Assembly (NCBI GenBank): GCA_024278075.1
Contig: JAJRTW010000166.1
Span: 1 to 34,117 of the forward strand
Reading direction: 5' to 3'
DNA from: Bacteroidota bacterium
Lineage (GTDB): Bacteria > Bacteroidota > Ignavibacteria > Kapaibacteriales > UBA2268
DNA: 34,117 bases
Notes under the pieces: generated by a model
What the model saw: the letters and a program-made list of their open reading frames with translations, nothing else
Database searches by the model: none
Told to the model about the DNA's origin: nothing
Shown: in pieces, positions 22,464 to 31,725 of the stretch
How positions within the stretch are numbered: position 1 is the stretch's first letter
How the letters are laid out: the number at the start of each line of letters is the position of its first letter
Position numbers and translations under genes: made by a program

Positions 22464-24107
22464 CTATTTATTCGAATCAGCCAATGACTTCTTGGCTTTT
22501 TCCGAAATTAAGTCGCCAATAGAGAAAGCATTAGACCGGGACGCCCGAGCTGATTCCTTTTTGCCGCTTCTTCTGCGTTCCGGCATTGGTGAATCATCGG
22601 ATTGTTCGTCATCCCCGCCATTCAGCGAAAGGATTAAAGACTCTTCCTCGGGAACAATGTCGGCAATTACAATATCCAGCTCGTCACCGGCCTGGAACGG
22701 AATCTTCTTGCCACGGTTCAGGCCTGCCATTTTGCTGCGTGGCATAAAGCCGTCTATATCTTCGGCAATAGTAATAATTGCGCCTTTTTGCAATAATACT
22801 TTACTCACTATCCCTTTTAATTCCGTACCAATCGGATAGCGTTCGGCAAGGCCTGTCCACGGATTTTCAAGAGTCCGCTTTAAACTAAGGGCAATAGCCT
22901 TCTTTTCTTCCGACGAAGATATCACGTAAACTTCAATCTCATCGCCCGGCTTAAGTAAGTCGGCCGGCCGGTTAATTCTCTTGGTCCACGACAATTCCGC
23001 TGTTCTTAGCAATCCGTCAACGCCGGGCAAAAGTTCTACATAAGCCCCAAAATCAGTCAGCCTGCGAACAATGCCTTTGTGGACAGTATCGGCTACGAAC
23101 TTGGTTTCAACTTCTTTCCATGGCGATTCTTCAAGCTCTTTTCGGCTAAGGGCAATCCGGTTTTTTTCTTTGTCGAATTCGATAATGACAGCCTTCATCT
23201 TATCGCCTTTCTTGGCAAAATTCTTAGTGTTGTCGATATGAACCTGGGATAGGCGGGAAATATGGATTAACCCCTCTACGCCGCCCAGGTCAAGAAACAC
23301 TCCAAAAGTTGCAATGGCAGAGACAGTGCCCTCAACTATATCGCCAACATTAAGGCTGGACCAGAATTCTTCTCCAATAATTTTCTTACGGCTAACAATA
23401 ACCGTTCTGCGGTTGCTTTCGTCTTCTTGAATTTCGTGAATATTCACATTAAATTTTTGCCCAACGGCTTGGCGCAAAACATCTTCACGGGGTTTGCGTT
23501 TCAGGGAATAATGGGAAGCCGGCAAAAACAACGGGAAATTATCATACATAGCCCTTAACCCGCCGCGGATTCTTGCTTTTATCTCAACTTCGATTGTTTC
23601 GTTATTTTCCTTTACGGTTTTCAGCTTTTCGAAAACTTCGTCAAGCATCTTTTTCTCTTTCTCTGCTTCTTCGGCCTTTTTCTTTTCGGCGATTTCTTTC
23701 TCCCGAACGTCCTTCTCTGCCTCGGCAGAGGCCTCTTCCGTTATTGCTGTATCGCCGGAATCATCGGCTGCCGCAGCGGCGGGGATGTCCTGAGCCTCTT
23801 CTGCCTTCCCTTCAGAATTTGCTGCGGTATTTACTTCTGTATCTACTTCAGTATTTGCCTCAATATTTGTTTCAGCATCGGGCGGTGCGGGTTCGTCGCT
23901 AACTGCGGGAGTTTCCGGCGGTGCGGGTTCGTCTGCATTTCCGGCTGCTTGCTCGTGATTTATTTCGGGAATCGCTTCCTGAACCTGAACGGCATCCAGA
24001 ACCTCAGGCGATTGCTTCTCCGTATTTATATCCGTTTCCGCAAGATTATCCGGAGTTTCAGAATTATTAATATCGTTAGAATTGATAGTCATTTCGTCGT
24101 TTAACAT
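22464..24107 (-). CDS. rpsA: Ribosomal protein S1-like RNA-binding protein with acidic N-terminal extension
   Basis: S1 binds mRNA on the 30S subunit and helps initiation, especially where Shine-Dalgarno sequences are weak, as here. I start at the ATG at 24107 (MLNDEM), giving 547 residues; the track start lies upstream of the predicted promoter region and encodes implausible sequence. Residues 1-165 are low-complexity and rich in Glu, Asp, Ala and Pro (e.g. ANTEVDTEVNTAANSEGKAE), then a charged helix (EKKKAEEAEKEKKMLDEVFEKL). Four S1 domains follow: about 170-250 (degenerate), 254-325 (VGDIVEGTVSAIATFGVFLD), 338-412 and 426-498. The C-terminal tail is basic (RRRSGKKESARASR). Typical S1 has six domains; four with an extension fits several Bacteroidota-group relatives. 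A Bacteroidota-type promoter and a strong terminator frame it. Confidence 0.88.
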   Translation of the reverse strand: MLNDEMTINSNDINNSETPDNLAETDINTEKQSPEVLDAVQVQEAIPEINHEQAAGNADEPAPPETPAVSDEPAPPDAETNIEANTEVDTEVNTAANSEGKAEEAQDIPAAAAADDSGDTAITEEASAEAEKDVREKEIAEKKKAEEAEKEKKMLDEVFEKLKTVKENNETIEVEIKARIRGGLRAMYDNFPLFLPASHYSLKRKPREDVLRQAVGQKFNVNIHEIQEDESNRRTVIVSRKKIIGEEFWSSLNVGDIVEGTVSAIATFGVFLDLGGVEGLIHISRLSQVHIDNTKNFAKKGDKMKAVIIEFDKEKNRIALSRKELEESPWKEVETKFVADTVHKGIVRRLTDFGAYVELLPGVDGLLRTAELSWTKRINRPADLLKPGDEIEVYVISSSEEKKAIALSLKRTLENPWTGLAERYPIGTELKGIVSKVLLQKGAIITIAEDIDGFMPRSKMAGLNRGKKIPFQAGDELDIVIADIVPEEESLILSLNGGDDEQSDDSPMPERRRSGKKESARASRSNAFSIGDLISEKAKKSLADSNK

Positions 24108-24226
24108 ATAGTACTCACAAAAAAAAATTATCCGTCGGTGTGGAAGGAAAAATGAAGGAAAAATTGAATTGTCCTGAACAATCGTTGTTTCATTTAGTTT
24201 ATTTAGTTCCAATAAATTACAGAAAA

Positions 24227-24258
24227 CAAATTTAAGAATAAATTGATTAAGAAAACAA
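24227..24258 (-). promoter_or_regulatory. Bacteroidota-type promoter of the S1-like gene
   Basis: On the minus strand TTG, 21 bases, then TAAATTTG match the Bacteroidota -33/-7 pattern (TTG...TAnnTTTG). It implies a 5' leader of about 110 bases before the ATG at 24107, which argues against the track start at 24272. Confidence 0.55.
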
Positions 24259-24440
24259 AAAAAAAATAGCATTAAAATTAGAAATCTCTGTTATTTTCCC
24301 TGTTTTGCCATTGTTATGCCAATTTCTATTAGCTTTTGCAGCAATTCAAGGGCCTTTTTCCTCAAATGGCTGTTCGATAACACGTTAGTTTGTAATTCAC
24401 TCAAGCTGTATTAATATTTTTATAAAAAGTGAATTTATCA

Positions 24441-24448
24441 TATCTTTG
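24441..24448 (+). promoter_or_regulatory. Candidate -7 box ahead of the sulfoxide reductase gene
   Basis: TATCTTTG fits TAnnTTTG and lies 66 bases before the ATG at 24515. A -33 element is not clear. Confidence 0.35.
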
Positions 24449-24514
24449 TTTTTGGGATATTCATATTCGGTTTTCGGCCATATATAATCATACAATGACA
24501 AGCGGTAGAACTAA

Positions 24515-24991
24515 ATGTACGAAGTAATAAAGAAACAGCTTCCCGCACTATTTGATAATATTGACAATTTCATAACAAATGCATCGGGGTTTTTGGCAGT
24601 AATTTATCATTCGTTGCCGGATATTAATTGGATTGGCTTTTATTTGGCCAATGGTTCTGATTTAATAGCCGGGCCATACCAGGGCAAGGTTGCGTGTGTG
24701 AAGATACCAATCGGCAAGGGTGTATGTGGTGCCTGCGCCGGGCTAAAGGAAATCATTACTGTGGATGATGTGGGCGAATTCCGCGGGCATATTGCCTGCG
24801 ATCCAATGTCCAAATCGGAGATTGTCCTGCCTGTTATCGTTAATGGAACATTGCTGGGCGTACTTGATATTGATTCACCCGTCCGGACAAGGTTCAATGA
24901 ATATGACAAACAAAATCTGGCCGGTTTGCTTGATATATTAATCAATTCTTCCGACATGGATAAATTTAAACAATATTTGGAATCTAAATGA
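24515..24991 (+). CDS. msrC: Free methionine-(R)-sulfoxide reductase (GAF domain)
   Basis: This cytoplasmic enzyme reduces free methionine-(R)-sulfoxide to methionine, repairing oxidative damage. The 158-residue protein is one GAF domain. Three cysteines sit at C61 (VACVKIP), C71 (GKGVCG) and C95 (GHIACDPMSKSEIV), with the same 10- and 24-residue spacing as the catalytic cysteines of the E. coli YebR protein; C74 is extra. WIGFYLANG and GVLDIDSP also match the family. The length is normal. Its TGA stop overlaps the next gene's ATG (ATGA), so the two are probably co-translated. A candidate promoter lies upstream. Confidence 0.94.
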   Translation: MYEVIKKQLPALFDNIDNFITNASGFLAVIYHSLPDINWIGFYLANGSDLIAGPYQGKVACVKIPIGKGVCGACAGLKEIITVDDVGEFRGHIACDPMSKSEIVLPVIVNGTLLGVLDIDSPVRTRFNEYDKQNLAGLLDILINSSDMDKFKQYLESK

Positions 24992-26400
24992 ACAGGCTCT
25001 TCTTCGGATTCACAGCTTTGGCTATGTTTTTGGTATGCAATCTGTTTAATGCTTTCGGTGGCGTGGTTTTTAATGATGTTGTTGTCAATGATGTTGTTGT
25101 CAATGATGTTGTTGTCAATGAAATAATGCCTGCCCCGTTGAACGGCGAACCCGAATGGATAGAACTGTTCAACAATTCTTCTGACGACATTCGAGCATCG
25201 GGCTTCACAATAAATGATTTAAAAAGGACTGTGGCATTGCCGGAATTCGAAATCGGCCCATACGGTTATGCCATTATAACCAAAGATACTGCACTGTTGA
25301 AATCGCTAAGGGATATTCCCGAGTCGGCTGTAATGGTGGAAATTGGCCTTCCGGTTTTCAATAATAACTACGATGCGGCTGTTTTGAGGTCGGACGGCGG
25401 GCAAATTCTCGATTCGCTTTATTACGACATGAGCTGGGGAACGAAAGGAATATCTTTAGAGAGGATAGACCCGGACAGGCCGGCTGTTGGCAGCGACAAT
25501 CTGGCCCCCAGCAAGGCAATCGAAGGCGCCACGCCCGGATACGAAAACAGCACTGTGCGGATAATTCCTCCGCTGCAGCCGGAAGCGCTGAAGATAAATG
25601 AATTGCTGTTCGATGCCGCCGGCGGCACATCTGAGTTCATCGAACTTTGGAACTCTACGGACACTCTGATTAATTTATATGGAATTAATATATATGACGG
25701 AGCCATGGTGAGTAACCATAAACCTGTTGTTGTCTACTCGAAGTCAATAACAATCAAACCCGGGGCTTATGGCGTGATTGCGGGAGATTCTGCCATATTC
25801 GACAACTTCCCATACCTGGCCGGAGGGCCTGTGTTCATTTCGCACAAGTCACTATCGTTGAATAATAGCGGCGATATGATTGTTATAAAGGATGCTTCCG
25901 GGCAAACCCTGGACTCGATGGTTTTTGAAGAGAAATGGCATAATGAGGCAATAAATAATACAAGAAATCTGAGCCTCGAGAAGTTCAAGCCGCATCTGCC
26001 GTCGGGCGACAGGAATTCATGGTCGAGCTGTGCCGATCCTTTGGGTGCAACACCCGGGCGGATCAACAGCCTGTCGAAAGCCACGGGCGGATTTGAGATT
26101 GTAATTGAGCCGAACCCGTTCTCTACGCAAAGCCGCAACCGAGCCAATTGCATAATCAAATACAAACTGCCCTTTAAAACGGCAACAATCACTGCAACTA
26201 TCCATGGTTTAAATGGAATAGAGTTGCGGAAATTGCTGAACGCAGATTATTCCTCGGCAAGCGGCGAATTCTCGTGGAACGGAAGCGACGGCAATGGCAA
26301 CATCCTTCCGCCGGGGCCGTATATATTAAATTTGGAGGCGGCGGACAGCCAAACCGGCGAAATAGTGTCGGAAAGGAAAATGATAGTTGTCGGCGAATAG
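24988..26400 (+). CDS. Secreted protein with two lamin-tail domains and FlgD-like C-terminus
   Basis: The 470-residue protein begins with a signal peptide (NRLFFGFTALAMFLVCNLFNAFG). The first lamin-tail domain (about 40-165) starts VVNEIMPAPLNGEPEWIELFN. The second (about 200-355) starts LKINELLFDAAGGTSEFIELWN. Residues about 370-470 form a FlgD-like Ig domain (FSWNGSDGNGNILPPGPYIL) ending in VSERKMIVVGE, as in type IX secretion cargo. It is probably exported or attached at the cell surface. Lamin-tail domains in bacteria are often found with surface nucleases, but no nuclease is fused here. An in-frame 15-bp tandem repeat encodes NDVVV three times before the first domain. Its ATG overlaps the msrC-like stop. 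Confidence 0.87.
   Translation: MNRLFFGFTALAMFLVCNLFNAFGGVVFNDVVVNDVVVNDVVVNEIMPAPLNGEPEWIELFNNSSDDIRASGFTINDLKRTVALPEFEIGPYGYAIITKDTALLKSLRDIPESAVMVEIGLPVFNNNYDAAVLRSDGGQILDSLYYDMSWGTKGISLERIDPDRPAVGSDNLAPSKAIEGATPGYENSTVRIIPPLQPEALKINELLFDAAGGTSEFIELWNSTDTLINLYGINIYDGAMVSNHKPVVVYSKSITIKPGAYGVIAGDSAIFDNFPYLAGGPVFISHKSLSLNNSGDMIVIKDASGQTLDSMVFEEKWHNEAINNTRNLSLEKFKPHLPSGDRNSWSSCADPLGATPGRINSLSKATGGFEIVIEPNPFSTQSRNRANCIIKYKLPFKTATITATIHGLNGIELRKLLNADYSSASGEFSWNGSDGNGNILPPGPYILNLEAADSQTGEIVSERKMIVVGE
25072..25116 (+). repeat. In-frame 15-bp tandem repeat, three copies
   Basis: AATGATGTTGTTGTC occurs three times without change, coding for NDVVV each time, followed by a partial unit (AATGA). It sits between the signal peptide and the first lamin-tail domain. 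Confidence 0.92.
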
Positions 26401-26482
26401 ACTATACTAAACTGCTGAAACAAGGGGTTGCAGGAGGTTGTTCAATAAAAACTATGCTAAATCTCTTGTTAGAAGTTTTTTA

Positions 26483-28180
26483 TCAGAATATATCGACAAA
26501 TATTTCGCCATTATAATATTTATATGAAACCCCCGGCCTTTTGTTTTTGAACCGAATTGTTACTTTTGAATATTTCGTATTGCCGTTCCGGGCATTATTA
26601 TAATTATTCCATATTTGAATATCGAAATCCTCGCCCTGCAGATCGATTTTTTCATTGAGAATAACAGCTTTTGACTGAGCGCCGAATGGCAGAAATCGTG
26701 CATTACTTGCCTCAAGCACATATAGATCATTTGATATTTTTCTGAAATTAATTTTCGTGCCGGAATATTGCTCAACCCGAACCGGGGAATTAGCTTTCAG
26801 GCCCGGGCTGCCCACCGCGAACCGCAGAATCTGTTTGATTCCCGTCTTCAACATATTAACCCGTTCATGCTTGTCGGGCGCCCCGAATATTATGATTTTC
26901 CCTATATCAGATAAATCATAATCCTTGGCATGTTCGATTATCCGGCTTGTTTTGCTCCCCGCAGCCATCCAGCTGCCCATCAAATTATAATCAACCTTAG
27001 ATGCCCACAGGCATATTAAGCAAAATAATAATGCCAGCCATCTGAAGGAAGCCTTGCCGGGTTTATCATGCAATTGTAAATCATGCAATATTGACGCAAT
27101 AATAATTATCAGCCCTATGGAAGCCGTTAGTGCATACCACCTCATAAACATTGTGGAAACGGGTATAATGAACAGTATGTACCACATTAATCCGAATTTG
27201 AAAAATTGCAGGGAGGCTTTTCCGAGCCGCCTGATTGTTCTATATGCAATGATTGCGGCGATGGCGGCAATAATTGATGTTAGTGCCAATAAAATTGCGC
27301 TGTCTGCAATGTAATAATAGCTTTGCTGCAGAAAATCGGGGGTGTGAAATGAAATTGGCAGATAAATGACGAAATTAAGCAATGTGCTGATGAAGTTAAA
27401 CTCCGTGATATTACCCGACCTTAAAAGCGAGCCTCCCACAAACAGCCACTTATAAATCAGCACAGCCAATACGATAAGAAAAGCAATTGCCGAGTGCTTA
27501 ACATAAGTATTGAGTTTGGATGCTTTAAGGCCTGATAAGTAATAAATAACAGGGAATAGTACGCCGGCGTAGGCAATCTCTTTGGTTAATACTGCCAACA
27601 GAAAGAACACAGCCGGCAGCAAATAATCTGCTGCTTTGCCGGTATTGCCCGTAAATTTTTTGTCGGCATTAATATATAGGGTAAAGCTTATCAATAGGAA
27701 GGCCGCAGCCATTACGTCTCCCCTTCCGGCAATCCATGCCACGGCGTATTCGTGGGAAGGCAGAACAGCAAAAAGGCATGATGCAATCAAAGCCGCATTC
27801 CTGCCAATTCCTAGCGCCCTGATAAAATAGCCAACGGAAAGGCATAATAATACATAAAGAAACAAATTCGAGGCCCTGAATGGCATCGGCTGGAAACCGA
27901 AAAGCCAAATTGTCAGGCTGTGGATTGAATTCACAAGCGGCCGCCAGAAAGCACCCGAAATATCGGCGGCCCGGAACGGATTAAAACAATCCCAAAAACC
28001 TGTTGGATTATGGAACAGTATAATCTGGAAATCATCATTGATAAATGGGACATTCAGCACGGGAAGCCAGGGCAGGCCCGCAAAGAGAATAATTGCAGCC
28101 GGGAAAATATATTCCCAATGCCTTTCATTAGTTTTATTCTTATCCCGAATAATTCGGGCGTTTTCTCTTATAGGCTTCAT
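26483..28180 (-). CDS. GT-C type membrane glycosyltransferase (PMT/TMTC-like)
   Basis: Proteins of this fold transfer sugars from lipid-linked donors on the outer face of the inner membrane. The 565-residue protein has roughly ten membrane segments over residues 25-430 and a soluble C-terminal domain. The first outer loop holds FINDDFQI (about 46-53), the acidic pair typical of GT-C catalysis. FWRPLVNSIHSLTIWLFG (about 78-95), then LFAVLPSHEYAVAWIAGRGDVMAAAF (about 137-162) resemble the TMTC-type (DUF1736-associated) family. No tetratricopeptide repeats follow, unlike animal TMTCs. Donor and acceptor are unknown. It converges on the lamin-tail gene and lies just downstream of the PorZ-like gene on the same strand, 98 bp away. 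Confidence 0.78.
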   Translation of the reverse strand: MKPIRENARIIRDKNKTNERHWEYIFPAAIILFAGLPWLPVLNVPFINDDFQIILFHNPTGFWDCFNPFRAADISGAFWRPLVNSIHSLTIWLFGFQPMPFRASNLFLYVLLCLSVGYFIRALGIGRNAALIASCLFAVLPSHEYAVAWIAGRGDVMAAAFLLISFTLYINADKKFTGNTGKAADYLLPAVFFLLAVLTKEIAYAGVLFPVIYYLSGLKASKLNTYVKHSAIAFLIVLAVLIYKWLFVGGSLLRSGNITEFNFISTLLNFVIYLPISFHTPDFLQQSYYYIADSAILLALTSIIAAIAAIIAYRTIRRLGKASLQFFKFGLMWYILFIIPVSTMFMRWYALTASIGLIIIIASILHDLQLHDKPGKASFRWLALLFCLICLWASKVDYNLMGSWMAAGSKTSRIIEHAKDYDLSDIGKIIIFGAPDKHERVNMLKTGIKQILRFAVGSPGLKANSPVRVEQYSGTKINFRKISNDLYVLEASNARFLPFGAQSKAVILNEKIDLQGEDFDIQIWNNYNNARNGNTKYSKVTIRFKNKRPGVSYKYYNGEIFVDIF

Positions 28181-28278
28181 ATTTATTTGGGAACACGTAG
28201 GTTAGCTCGATTTATGTTCCGTCAGTTGTTAGAACCGGCCAACGCAAGGCTATAATCTTCAGAACGGCAATGAACTGG

Positions 28279-30531
28279 TTAATTCTTCCTGATAACAGCA
28301 ATTTTTGCCACTGCGGAGGCCTCGGTAGTTTCCGAAGTACCCACGATTAAATACACACCGGATTGAACGACTTCACCATTTTCTTTTTTGCCGTTCCAAA
28401 TGGTTTTTCGGCTGCTGGTTCTGATCATTCTCACCAATTCCCCATTCAAAGTAAGAATTCTCAGTTCCGTTTCCGGAGCCAATCCTTCAATCGTAAGCTC
28501 TTCGTCGGCAATCGGCGAAAACGGCTGTGGATAGCAGACTATGTCGTATCCGTCGAGCGGCACAATTGACAGGCTTGCGGCCTGAAGAATCCCTTTATGA
28601 GTGCCAATATATATCTTGCCGTTCTCCGGGTCCGATTCGATGGCAAATATTTTATCATCCGGCAATGGCGAGTTGGTTGAATTAATTGGCTGCTCTGCCA
28701 GCAATTCGGTGCCGTCCGGATTCAAAACCCAGATACCGGAATTGGTGGCAATCCATTTGTTGTTTAATGCGTCAACAGCAATATCATTCACCTTTTGCCC
28801 GCGCATTATTCGTATATCCCTGAATATAGGCTTTGCGCTGCCCAATACCGAAGAAGGATTAATCAGTACCGACACTCCGGCATTTGTGCCAATCCACAAC
28901 ATGCCGAACTTATCGATTTCGAGCGCTGTGTGGGAATCGTCAATCAGCTTATCATTATCCGATGTTCTGATTACTCCGCATTCATCGTCCAAAGTATTAT
29001 CAAAGGTCCGGTTTTCGTTAATATACAGCAATCCGGTTCCGGCGTCCGACCCAATCCATTTGGTGCCAAACATATCGATGGCAAGTTTATTATAACCTCT
29101 TTTAATTTCGCCGGTACAATTATAAAAGGGATAAAAATCGTCTCCGGAATATGCCAAAATCACCGGCCCGAGAGTGCTCCATCCGCGGTTTACTATCCAG
29201 GTTGTTTTATTCCTATCAATCCGGCTTTGGCCGACTACTACAAAACTGCCGTCCCCCACACCGATAAATGGAGAGTTCGCTCTATTGAATATATTAAAAT
29301 TAAAACTATCCCTTGACTCTTCCACCATCAGCAGGCCTGCCCCCCAACTGCTTAAAAAGACCTTGTTGTCCGGATGGACGGCCACTTGGTAATATTCGTT
29401 GGTTCTTATTTCGGGGAATATGCCTTTTGTGAAGTTTGTCCATGTATCATTTTCAAACTTCATAAACCCCCTGCCCACATTATTGTCAGAAGCAATCCAG
29501 AGAGTACCCTTAGTATCTATGACGATGTCTGAAATGCCATTGGTAATAGGAGAATTCGGCACAACGGCAAAAGTTTCTCCCGATTCAAAGACTATGATTC
29601 CCGATAGCTCGGTACAGATTAACAGTTGAGAGCTGCCATTATTATCCCTAATAGAAATACTATTTATGCTGTTGGAATAGGAAGTGAAAACGTTTGTGCC
29701 GTCCAGAGTCCAGATTTGATTGGCAGAAGAGATGTAAAGCTGGCTTCCATCCACAGCAAGGCTGATTATATCGGCTTCAACCTCAAGAACTATGCGGAAA
29801 GAATCATTTTCGAATTTGCAAATCTTATTGCCGGCTGCGGCGTAAATATCTCCATTGATAACAGCGATGTCGGCAACGGAGTTTTCGGGAAGGCCGTTGG
29901 CGCTGGAATAATTGCTCCATAAATACCTGTCGGCAATGCTCTCCCGGTGCTTTACTTTTGCAACTCCCGATTCTGTGGCAACCCAGATAAAACCATCATG
30001 AAACAGGATTCGCCTTGTATCGGCATTCTTTTGGAAATCACCATATCTGACCACATTTTCATAGAAAACATTTTCCTGCGGGTTGAATACGGCCAATCCG
30101 AATCCGCCGGCTATGTAAACTTGCGGGCCTATGAATATGATGTCGTTAACGCCCGGGCTTGTAAATCCCGCGTTTGTTATGTCAAGGACATGCACCCAGG
30201 GTTTCCCCGGGGAGTAAATCTCAAGAGTTCCATCGGTGCTGCCGGCAAATATTAAGTTGCTTTCACTATCGTATCTGATGGTTTTAATGTCCAACCTAAA
30301 CAATGCGTCAACATTACGGAATAATTCGTAGGATTCCGATTGCGGGCTATATTTAAACACCCCGCCCGGAGAAGCCGCCCAGATATTCCCGTCGGCGTCG
30401 ACTGTAGCTGAATTGACTTCATACATTGAAGTATATGTTTTCCAGCCGGTCAGGCGGAATTGGGCATCGGATCGGTGGCTTGCAATAAGAAAGATAAGAA
30501 GAAAGAGGGACAACAAACGCTTGTTCTTCAT
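28279..30531 (-). CDS. PorZ-like double beta-propeller protein (type IX secretion)
   Basis: PorZ is a surface component of the type IX secretion attachment complex. The 750-residue protein has a signal peptide (NKRLLSLFLLIFLIASHRSDAQ), then WKTYTSMYEVNSATVDADGN and many propeller blades with repeated NxIWxASxxG or KWIGTNAGV motifs (e.g. GNIWAASPGGVF, GTLWIASDNNVG, GMLWIGTNAGVSV, NKWIATNSGIWV), enough for two propellers. The last 85 residues (YPQPFSPIADEELTIEG...YLIVGTSETT) form a C-terminal sorting-type domain. Length and order match PorZ. A sensor role as in hybrid two-component propeller proteins is less likely because no membrane segment or kinase part follows. No other type IX gene is in the window. 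Confidence 0.72.
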   Translation of the reverse strand: MKNKRLLSLFLLIFLIASHRSDAQFRLTGWKTYTSMYEVNSATVDADGNIWAASPGGVFKYSPQSESYELFRNVDALFRLDIKTIRYDSESNLIFAGSTDGTLEIYSPGKPWVHVLDITNAGFTSPGVNDIIFIGPQVYIAGGFGLAVFNPQENVFYENVVRYGDFQKNADTRRILFHDGFIWVATESGVAKVKHRESIADRYLWSNYSSANGLPENSVADIAVINGDIYAAAGNKICKFENDSFRIVLEVEADIISLAVDGSQLYISSANQIWTLDGTNVFTSYSNSINSISIRDNNGSSQLLICTELSGIIVFESGETFAVVPNSPITNGISDIVIDTKGTLWIASDNNVGRGFMKFENDTWTNFTKGIFPEIRTNEYYQVAVHPDNKVFLSSWGAGLLMVEESRDSFNFNIFNRANSPFIGVGDGSFVVVGQSRIDRNKTTWIVNRGWSTLGPVILAYSGDDFYPFYNCTGEIKRGYNKLAIDMFGTKWIGSDAGTGLLYINENRTFDNTLDDECGVIRTSDNDKLIDDSHTALEIDKFGMLWIGTNAGVSVLINPSSVLGSAKPIFRDIRIMRGQKVNDIAVDALNNKWIATNSGIWVLNPDGTELLAEQPINSTNSPLPDDKIFAIESDPENGKIYIGTHKGILQAASLSIVPLDGYDIVCYPQPFSPIADEELTIEGLAPETELRILTLNGELVRMIRTSSRKTIWNGKKENGEVVQSGVYLIVGTSETTEASAVAKIAVIRKN

Positions 30532-30658
30532 TATAAATATTAATATGGATTAAACAACTAATTATAAGGAGCTTCAGAAAAATTCTATTCTTGCTGTCAT
30601 TGCAACGCAATAGTTCGTGCGAAAATTATCATCGTATGTTGGATTTGTTAATTATCAC

Positions 30659-30694
30659 AAAAATGACAATTCCCCTATTTTTCAGAAGTTTCTA
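30659..30694. repeat. AAAATGACAATTC...CAGAAGT repeat
   Basis: It is nearly identical to 18302-18337 and lies between the ribH stop and the PorZ-like start, outside both genes. Confidence 0.8.
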
Positions 30695-30758
30695 TAAGGT
30701 AATCAAAAGCACCATAGAATAAAGCATTTGTTAATAAATCTAATCAATAGGTTCTAAT

Positions 30759-31226
30759 TTATTCGATTGATTTTAATAAAGAAATCATTTCAATGGCAGA
30801 GGTAGCAGCTTCAAAGCCTTTATTTCCGGATTTGCTGCCCGATCGTTCGATTGCCTGTTCGATAGTATCGGTTGTTATAACGCCATATATACAAGGCACG
30901 CCGGTGTCAAGCATAACCGCAGCTATGCCTTTGGTTACTTCGCTTGCAATGTATTCGAAATGAGGAGTTGCCCCCCGAATAACGGCGCCAAGTGCAATTA
31001 CGGCGTCATATTTATTGGTTTGCGCAAATTTCTTGGCAACCATTGGTATTTCGAACGCACCCGGGCAATAGGCAATTGTGATTGCGGATTCATCGGCGTT
31101 GTTCCTCCTTAATGCGTCCAATGCACCGTCAAGCAGCTTGCTTACAATGAATTGATTCCACCGCGATACCACTATTGCAAACGACTTTCCCTTAGCATCA
31201 AAATTACCTTCAACTATCTTTGCCAT
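30759..31226 (-). CDS. ribH: 6,7-dimethyl-8-ribityllumazine synthase
   Basis: RibH makes the lumazine precursor of riboflavin from a pyrimidine and a four-carbon phosphate. The 155-residue protein has normal length and all expected motifs: [12 protein letters not shown] (16-27) with the substrate-stacking tryptophan, [15 protein letters not shown] (about 53-67), [19 protein letters not shown] (about 78-96) with the catalytic histidine, and [23 protein letters not shown] (about 115-137) with the phosphate-contacting residues. It is isolated from other riboflavin genes here. No FMN riboswitch is recognisable upstream, where a TATATTTG box is found instead. Confidence 0.97.
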   Translation of the reverse strand: MAKIVEGNFDAKGKSFAIVVSRWNQFIVSKLLDGALDALRRNNADESAITIAYCPGAFEIPMVAKKFAQTNKYDAVIALGAVIRGATPHFEYIASEVTKGIAAVMLDTGVPCIYGVITTDTIEQAIERSGSKSGNKGFEAATSAIEMISLLKSIE

Positions 31227-31680
31227 TATCCGCTCTTATGAATGTTTGACTCATTATTTATTTCCGGCAATTGACCGATTGTTCAAATATACGAATAAAT
31301 AAATTTAAGCATAGCCCTCAAAACTCGGAATTTTTTGCTATTATTGTTATTGTCCGAGACGGAAAATATTTTGTTTTGTTGTAATTACATTGGCGGCCAT
31401 GTGATTTGGCAGTTAGGCGGTTAGGTAAATTAATTACTCATGTACGCAAAATGATATTTACTATCTCCGGCCTTTAGGCCGGGGGATAATTTACACAAAA
31501 AACGCTTGGCTCTAACCACGTATGTAAGTTCTTTGGGTTAAAACCCATTGTTTCATTCTAATAATTGTCCCCGACACAGTAGTGTCCATAAATGTAAGGG
31601 CTATTGAACAAAAAAATGCGTAACGTGAGTTAATTAGGCATTGGGCAAACACATGCCCTACGACTCCTAAACAAAAATTA
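31227..31680. other. 454-bp intergenic region between divergent ribH and FKBP genes
   Basis: A -7-like TATATTTG (31284-31291, minus strand) may serve ribH. A perfect palindrome CCGGCCTTTAGGCCGG-type stem lies at about 31467-31482, followed by GGGTTAAAACCC near 31536, and a GGGCAAACACATGCCC pair near 31643. These are repeat-like small palindromes; no gene is seen. Confidence 0.6.
31284..31291 (-). promoter_or_regulatory. Candidate -7 box of ribH
   Basis: TATATTTG on the minus strand matches TAnnTTTG, 57 bases before the ribH ATG. No good -33 element is at the usual spacing. Confidence 0.4.
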
Positions 31681-31725
31681 ATGAAGAAAAGTAGTTTATT
31701 TTTAATTTTATATGGAAATCGTTTT

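Noticed and set aside
26274-26516. Plus-strand ORF MERKRRQWQH...
   Set aside because: It is the lamin-tail gene read in another frame, extended past its stop.
31227-31680. FMN riboswitch upstream of ribH
   Set aside because: None of the conserved FMN-aptamer segments is visible and the leader appears only about 50 bases long.
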